Positions 52,152 through 56,782 of a stretch of DNA of 56,782 nt are shown one piece after another (position 1 is the stretch's first letter; every line of letters begins with the position of its first letter). The translations under genes and the position numbers were made by a program. The stretch comes from Bifidobacterium sp. B4142. Its GTDB lineage: Bacteria; Actinomycetota; Actinomycetes; Actinomycetales; Bifidobacteriaceae. The stretch lies in the NCBI RefSeq assembly GCF_026537325.1, contig NZ_JAFNMJ010000007.1:1-56782 (forward strand). Direction: 5' to 3'. The notes beneath the pieces are model-generated. The model was not told the origin of the DNA. It worked only from the letters and a program-made list of their open reading frames with translations, and searched no databases.

Positions 52152-52475
52152 CTACTTATTGAACTGCTTCCACCGCCGCCAGGTGCGGCCGTGATTCCTC
52201 CTACGCTGCTCCTTGCGCTGCAGGACCAGAGCATGGGCCTGGCTGTATCGCTCGGTTGACTGCGACAGAGGCAGGGCGAAGGCCGGACCCTCGGTCCTAT
52301 CCGTTGCTTGGGACCGCCCTGCTGCCGGGGGTTGCGGCATGTGACGGTTCAGATCGTCCGAGACCCGCCCTATGGAGCGGCTGGCTGCCATGGCGTGGCG
52401 GATGGCGTAGACGGCTCCCCCGATCAGCATGGCCAGCATGAAGATCACCAAAGGGATCCAGATCCATCCAGGCAT
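52152..52475 (-). CDS. Small single-pass membrane protein of unknown function
   Basis: A 107-residue protein with one hydrophobic segment at about residues 4-26 (WIWIPLVIFMLAMLIGGAVYA) and a polar, basic C-terminus (QRKEQRRRNHGRTWRRWKQF). I do not recognise a family. It lies 13 bases upstream of helY and 21 bases downstream of the pafBC gene, where mycobacteria have tatA and tatC. It lacks the amphipathic helix with the FGxxxLP pattern expected of TatA, so I do not call it TatA. The codon use looks real and the gene has GAGAGGAGTC upstream. Confidence 0.7.
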   Translation of the reverse strand: MPGWIWIPLVIFMLAMLIGGAVYAIRHAMAASRSIGRVSDDLNRHMPQPPAAGRSQATDRTEGPAFALPLSQSTERYSQAHALVLQRKEQRRRNHGRTWRRWKQFNK

Positions 52476-52496
52476 GTGACTCCTCTCCGACCGGGG

Positions 52497-54452
52497 CTAG
52501 TGCCGGTCCTGCTCCTTGTCGTGGGCGTCACTGATGGTGATCTCGCGTTGGGCGCGGGCCAGGATCATGGTGCGCAGGGTCTTGGGCGCCACTGCGGTGA
52601 TGTGCTTGGCGTGGGCGATGCAGAAGGCTACGAACCAGGAGTCCGAGGAGACGGTCAGGTGGACTTTCTGCCCGGATCCGCAGGGCTCCACCGAGGCGCC
52701 CGGCAGCGACTTGATGTAGGGCAGATCCGGCCGGTCGGTAATGAAGACCGCAGCCGTGCCGTTGTCGAAGGACCACTTGCGCAGTTCGCTGACTGGCACG
52801 TCCGGGAACTCCACCTTGTGGCTGGGCTTGACGATGGTCGCATGCTCGATTCTGGCGATTCGCAGAACCTGCCACTGCCGGTTGCGCCCGGTGCCCTGCC
52901 TGAGGTGGCGGCTGGAATCCGAGGGAGCGTCCGCAGCCTCAGTGCCCTCTGCTGCATCGCCGATGTCGGTCCAGGCGGCGACATAGTAGACGCCCTCATC
53001 CACGAAGATCTTGGCTGGGGCCACCACCTTGCGGCGGGTGCGGCCGGCAGCGTCCGTGTATTCCATGTCCAGAAGTGACTCGGTCTTAATGGCCCGGCGG
53101 ACCACCGAGAAGCTCTTGGGCTCGGTCTCATACCCGGTGAGGGAGAGCCAGGGTGTCTCGCCCGGCCCAACATGCGTGCGCAGACGCTGGTAGAGCGACT
53201 CGGCCTGGGTCCGGGACTGCTCGGGCAACAGGGGTGAATGGGCCAGATAGCTGAGCGAGGCGGTCAGCATGCTCAGGTACTGGGGCGAAATGCCGGCCAG
53301 CCGCTCCAGGCCCAGCGAGTTGGTGGCCGAGACGATGCCGCTGTCGTCCAGCAGGGACCAGTCGATGTCGAAGAATTGGCTGCCGGCCATCTCACCGTCG
53401 TCCGAGACCGTGGTCAGGGTGTTGATGTCCTTGTGGATGGTGTTGACGTACTTGCGCAGTTCTTCCTTGCTGTTGGGGTGGCCGATGAAGCGCTCGGCCA
53501 GCTCGGCCAGGGAGAACTCCTCGCCCAGGTGTGCGGACAGGAAGAGCATGAGCCGCAGTCGACGGTCCACCTCGGACCCGGTCTGGAAGGAGGATGCGCT
53601 GGCCCGGCGAGCGTGTCTGAGGTCGGTGTCGTCGTCACTGAGGTCGGTGGCGAAGTGCTCGACGCTGGTGCGAGCGATCTCCGGGGAAATGACCGTTGCC
53701 GCGCCGGGGCTTATCGACTCGTCGGCCAACTTGAAGCGGGCGGCAGAATCCAGGCGCCGCCGGAAGGCGTCTGCGGCCTCCTGCGGGCTGACGATGGATG
53801 CATCGGGGTGTTCCAGAACGAACATGGCCAGATCGTCCGAATCGGCATAGGCCACGTTCAGATTCTCTCCGTCCACGTCCACGGTGGCGGCGAAGCGGCG
53901 GGAGTCTATGACCTTGACCAGATTGTCGGGAATGCGCTGGGTACCCAGTCCAGGAGCTATGGAATCCAGGCCCAGACCAGGGATGGGCACCTGCGGCACC
54001 CGAGGAGTGGTGCGCGAGGCCGGGCGGACGGGCTCTTCGCATGCCTCCTGGGACATGGCGATGGAACGGGCCAGATAGTTGGCTGCGGCCAGCACCGGCA
54101 TGTCCTCCTGGTTGAAGTGCATACGGATGCGGGGTTCGTCCCCCAGTTGCAGGCGGTAGGAGGCGAAATCCTGCCCCTCGGACTTGGAGGAGTACTCGGG
54201 CTGGCGGGATTCGATGGCGATTCCCATGGCTGCCAGCTTGGCCCGGTCACGCTGGAACTGCTTGGCGAAGGCGGCCTTGGCAGCCTGATCGGCCAGCTCA
54301 CCGTAAGAGTCGGCATAGGCCTTGACCCGCTGCGCTATCTGCCGAGAAGTCAACCATTGAGGAAAAGCGGACGATAAGACGGCCAGGACATCGAGTTCGT
54401 GTTTGCCCCACTTATCAGAGAAACGCCGTCTTCCGTTCGTACCTTCTGCCAT
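52497..54452 (-). CDS. pafBC: Fused PafB-PafC WYL-domain transcriptional regulator
   Basis: A 651-residue protein made of two PafB/PafC-like units. Each unit has an N-terminal helix-turn-helix (for example HELDVLAVLSSAFPQWLTSR at about 15-35, and LRLMLFLSAHLGEEFSLAEL at about 300-320) and a WYL-type ligand domain (RTRRKVVAPAKIFVDEGVYY is the second). In mycobacteria the PafBC heterodimer activates DNA-damage genes independently of LexA. Fused forms exist in other actinobacteria. ATG 54452 has GAGGACTG before it; the frame is open from 54503. It is followed by the small membrane protein gene and helY. Confidence 0.88.
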   Translation of the reverse strand: MAEGTNGRRRFSDKWGKHELDVLAVLSSAFPQWLTSRQIAQRVKAYADSYGELADQAAKAAFAKQFQRDRAKLAAMGIAIESRQPEYSSKSEGQDFASYRLQLGDEPRIRMHFNQEDMPVLAAANYLARSIAMSQEACEEPVRPASRTTPRVPQVPIPGLGLDSIAPGLGTQRIPDNLVKVIDSRRFAATVDVDGENLNVAYADSDDLAMFVLEHPDASIVSPQEAADAFRRRLDSAARFKLADESISPGAATVISPEIARTSVEHFATDLSDDDTDLRHARRASASSFQTGSEVDRRLRLMLFLSAHLGEEFSLAELAERFIGHPNSKEELRKYVNTIHKDINTLTTVSDDGEMAGSQFFDIDWSLLDDSGIVSATNSLGLERLAGISPQYLSMLTASLSYLAHSPLLPEQSRTQAESLYQRLRTHVGPGETPWLSLTGYETEPKSFSVVRRAIKTESLLDMEYTDAAGRTRRKVVAPAKIFVDEGVYYVAAWTDIGDAAEGTEAADAPSDSSRHLRQGTGRNRQWQVLRIARIEHATIVKPSHKVEFPDVPVSELRKWSFDNGTAAVFITDRPDLPYIKSLPGASVEPCGSGQKVHLTVSSDSWFVAFCIAHAKHITAVAPKTLRTMILARAQREITISDAHDKEQDRH

Positions 54453-54486
54453 CAGTCCTCGCGTATCGTTAAAATTTTGACTATCA

Positions 54487-54501
54487 GTGCGCCTAACGCA
54501 C
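54487..54501 (-). terminator. Hairpin between UGPase and pafBC genes
   Basis: On the minus strand GTGCG pairs with CGCAC around TTAGG, followed 8 bases later by AAAATTTT. It lies 95 bases beyond the UGPase stop and 35 bases before the pafBC start. It may end the UGPase transcript, be part of the pafBC leader, or be an operator. Confidence 0.4.
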
Positions 54502-54596
54502 ATCTGTCTATCATAGATTCATTTTCAGGAACGTGGGAGCCAAACACTCAAATACGGTCCCTTTTCTTGACAGGCTGAACCCTCTTGCGCCTGGCT

Positions 54597-56027
54597 TTAG
54601 ACCCACTCGTCCGGTTCGATACCCTGGGGTCCCACATACTGGCCGTTGGGCACGTATGAGGAACGTCCCCGATCGCTCAGATGGGCATCCGCATACAGGG
54701 TCACATCCCTGCCGAAGGTCCAGTCCCCCTCGATAGTGACCGAGTTGGCAGCCGCCAGGCTGGGAACCCCGTAGGGGAAGCGCTCATCGAAGTCGGCAAT
54801 GTACTTGTAGTAGCGCTCATCCAGTTGGACGTTGGGGAAATCGTAGTTGCCATCCTCCATCTCGTAGGAGTCGGTCAGGTGGAAACGGTCGGAGCGCATG
54901 ATGAACAGGTCGTCGGTGGTCTTGACGGGCAGGAAGCGCATGCGGTCCACCTGCACGCAGATGGCTCCCTCAAAGAGCGTGGCGGCGGAACCCATGGCGG
55001 TCTCCAGTTGCACCACGGGTCTGGTGGAAGGGTCGGTGGGATCGACGGTCTTGCGGTTCTCGATGATGGGCAGGGGCAGCACCCCGTCGTACTCGGCCAG
55101 CTTGTCGCGCAGGGCATCGACTCTGACCCAGATGCTGTTGGTATTGAAGTAGGGATGCTTGCGGATGGACATGGCCGAGCTGCGGTCGTGCGGATCCACC
55201 TGGGACATCTCTCGCAGGATGAGGCGTCCGCTGGCCTTGTCGATGACGATGTGGCCGCCCTTGCGGTCAGCCTCGGTCCGCTCGGCCACCTCGATCATGA
55301 AGGGCGCTCCGGACTGCGCGAAATAGCCGGCCAGGGTCCTTGAAGGCCTGGCGCCCAGGTTGTCGGAGTTTGAGATGAACAGGTAGTCGATCCCCTGCTC
55401 CTTGAGCGTGTCCAGCAAGCCCGTCTCCCAGATGGTCGAGAAGATGTCGCCGTGGCCGGGAGGGCACCATTCCAGGTCGGGCTTGGCTGGGAAGTCGACA
55501 GGACGGCCGGTTTCGGCATCGATTTTGGGTTCGATGTGCTGAATGATCTCCATGGGCACCTCGTTTTGGACGAAGCGGCGGTCCTGCTTGACCGCGCGCA
55601 TGGTGTCTCGTGAGGTGCGGAAGGAGTTCATGAAGATCAGTGGCAGCGGCACCCCTAGGCGCTTGCGGGCTGTCAGCACCTGGCCCATGATGATGTCCAG
55701 AAAGCGCATCCGTCGGGCCTTGTGGCGGCGGATGGGCAGCAGGGACTTGGCCTTTTCCAGACCCATGGAGGTTCCCAGACCACCGTTGAGCTTGATGAAG
55801 GCGGTGCGGGAGAATGCGTCCAGTGCCATGTCCATGTCCATGGCGTCGTGGATGTCCTTGGTGCGGGGCACGTCCTTGAGCGGGGTGATGTCCTTTTCAC
55901 GCACGCAGGCTTTGGCATCTCCCCGTTCCCAGGTTTCGTAGAGGTGCCTGAACTGGTTGATGGAGACTTCGCTCATGCCCTTGTCGCGCATCTTTGCGGC
56001 CGAAAGGTCGAAAACGTCTGTGCTCAT
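54597..56027 (-). CDS. UTP-glucose-1-phosphate uridylyltransferase, eukaryotic type
   Basis: A 476-residue UDP-glucose pyrophosphorylase of the UGP2/eukaryotic-like family rather than the shorter bacterial GalU type. The nucleotide-binding region is FIKLNGGLGTSMGLEKAKSL (about 77-96) with the loop, and EWCPPGHGDIFSTI (about 188-201) and LFISNSDNLGARP are conserved active-site segments. A left-handed beta-helix end closes the protein. UDP-glucose feeds the Leloir-like and bifidobacterial galactose routes and envelope glycans. ATG 56027 has GGAAGGGG before it; the frame is open from 56084. Confidence 0.94.
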   Translation of the reverse strand: MSTDVFDLSAAKMRDKGMSEVSINQFRHLYETWERGDAKACVREKDITPLKDVPRTKDIHDAMDMDMALDAFSRTAFIKLNGGLGTSMGLEKAKSLLPIRRHKARRMRFLDIIMGQVLTARKRLGVPLPLIFMNSFRTSRDTMRAVKQDRRFVQNEVPMEIIQHIEPKIDAETGRPVDFPAKPDLEWCPPGHGDIFSTIWETGLLDTLKEQGIDYLFISNSDNLGARPSRTLAGYFAQSGAPFMIEVAERTEADRKGGHIVIDKASGRLILREMSQVDPHDRSSAMSIRKHPYFNTNSIWVRVDALRDKLAEYDGVLPLPIIENRKTVDPTDPSTRPVVQLETAMGSAATLFEGAICVQVDRMRFLPVKTTDDLFIMRSDRFHLTDSYEMEDGNYDFPNVQLDERYYKYIADFDERFPYGVPSLAAANSVTIEGDWTFGRDVTLYADAHLSDRGRSSYVPNGQYVGPQGIEPDEWV

Positions 56028-56153
56028 GAAACCCCTTCCGGGCTGGGACGACTTGCGGCCGACGCGGGTTGCGCCGACCGTCAAGAATCATGATAGCAAG
56101 TCGATCAGGTGGCCCCGTCTGTCTGCACTTGTCTGCCGGGACTCGCCGGGCCA

Positions 56154-56182
56154 TTGTCGGCCCGGTGACGCTGTGCTACTAT
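56154..56182 (+). promoter_or_regulatory. Promoter of tRNA-Pro
   Basis: TTGTCG (56154-56159) and TACTAT (56177-56182) are 17 bases apart, and TGC before TACTAT adds an extended -10. The start would be near 56189, 18 bases before the tRNA. The -35 is identical to that of the tRNA-Asn gene. Confidence 0.78.
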
Positions 56183-56206
56183 CTCTACTCGGTGCTGATG
56201 CACCGT

Positions 56207-56280
<74 letters not shown>

Positions 56281-56293
56281 CCAAATAGCAACG

Positions 56294-56325
56294 ATTCCAA
56301 GGTCTTAGGCCTTGGAATTATTTGT
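56294..56325 (+). terminator. Terminator after tRNA-Pro
   Basis: ATTCCAAGG pairs perfectly with CCTTGGAAT around seven bases, and TATTTG follows. It lies 14 bases after the tRNA. The T-run is short. Confidence 0.7.
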
Positions 56326-56390
56326 AGTTCCAGGCCCTTTGATACCTATTTGCATATATCCGTCGCTTCGCTCGTTCTTCACGTTTCCCT

Positions 56391-56757
56391 TCATTCGCCA
56401 GCTGTGAGTTCATGATCGGCCAGAAGATCTTCGGGGTCGGCGTTGAGCTGAGCGTAAGCCGTCATCAGCTTCTTTCTCAGAGTCCCCGGCAACTCGGCCG
56501 CGCCTTCCCTTGATGTTGATGGTCTCTGCGGATGCATTCCTGCGCTGATACTGGCGGAAGTCCTCTGCGCCATCCTCTTCCGTCCAATTACGTAGGTCGT
56601 GGTAGTCAACCTGGATCAGTTGACGTTTGCGGCTGGCTTCGGCCTGGCGGACGGTCAGGGTTGAGGTCGCCGGTATCCTCCTGTTCTGTGCAGAACTACA
56701 AAGGAGCGTACCCAGGACAACTGCGGGAGCCTGGTAGAGGGTCATAATCAAATCCAC
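56391..56757 (-). pseudogene. Possible broken gene downstream of tRNA-Pro
   Basis: Two overlapping minus-strand frames look like halves of one protein. The first (from 56757) reads VRQAEASRKRQLIQVDYHD, then RQYQRRNASAETINIKG; the second, in another frame and ending at 56391, reads GTLRKKLMTAYAQLNADPED followed by LLADHELTAGE. Each half is polar and protein-like only in its own frame, and the switch would lie near 56510-56530. I do not recognise the product. A frameshift, two short genes or chance are all possible; a sequencing error cannot be excluded. The position behind a tRNA gene would suit a mobile-element remnant. Confidence 0.3.
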
Positions 56758-56782
56758 CGCCCTGGGTCTGGCCCGAGATGTC

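Noticed and set aside
52152-52475. TatA for the small membrane protein before helY
   Set aside because: The position fits, but the amphipathic helix and the FG-LP hinge pattern of TatA are absent.

Overview
The window looks like chromosomal DNA of a high-GC actinobacterium, most probably a Bifidobacterium or close relative. The support is actinobacterial marker genes (rbpA, an Rv3235-like protein, a GarA-type FHA protein, an FtsR-type MerR regulator, a fused PafB-PafC WYL protein, helY, guaB3), actinobacterial gene order, GC-rich third codon positions, a eukaryotic-type UTP-glucose-1-phosphate uridylyltransferase, and a small arabinoside-use cassette of the bifidobacterial kind (GH51 enzyme, binding protein, two permeases, LacI regulator, no ATPase). 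The genus is an inference; no 16S rRNA gene is present.

Layout. 1-4200: tRNA-Ala on the minus strand, then a D-2-hydroxyacid dehydrogenase, a DUF1287 exported protein, a CorA transporter and an amino-acid-binding lipoprotein. 4256-13818: leuS with its terminator, comEA-comEC, holA, and the overlapping tsaE-tsaB-rimI-tsaD run for the t6A tRNA modification. 13897-20539: tRNA-Asn followed by an AT-richer cassette (GH51, ABC binding protein, two permeases, LacI regulator) with twin palindromic operator candidates and a long inverted repeat; this is the clearest accessory segment. 20540-30678: mostly housekeeping and envelope genes, with an M23 peptidase, two long-chain acyl-CoA synthetase paralogues, an orphan sugar-binding lipoprotein, icd, guaB3 and an Rv3235-like gene.

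30682-37016: def, rpsB, tsf, pyrH, frr, cdsA, rlmN, a translation and lipid block in a widespread bacterial order. 37130-44458: amino-acid biosynthesis, in which hisF, hisI, hisE and hisG are interleaved with a trpC-trpB gene fusion, trpA, lgt and rpe. 44463-48259: pgsA, DUF881, small basic protein, DUF881, garA, ftsR, the same order as Mycobacterium tuberculosis Rv1822-Rv1828 without gcvH. 48418-56027, minus strand: rbpA-gph, helY, a 107-residue membrane protein, the pafBC fusion and the UGPase gene. 56207-56280: tRNA-Pro, followed by a short stretch that may hold a broken gene.

I did not find an insertion sequence, CRISPR array, phage or defence system. I do not think the window contains a wholly undescribed system. 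The observations most worth checking are the twin ACAACGTTGT operators and the 53-bp symmetric repeat of the arabinoside cassette, a recurring -10-like hexamer placed 7-8 bases before SD-less start codons (possible leaderless mRNAs), the TrpC-TrpB fusion joined to a TrpA with an odd repetitive N-terminus, and the membrane protein that sits where tatA-tatC lie in mycobacteria.
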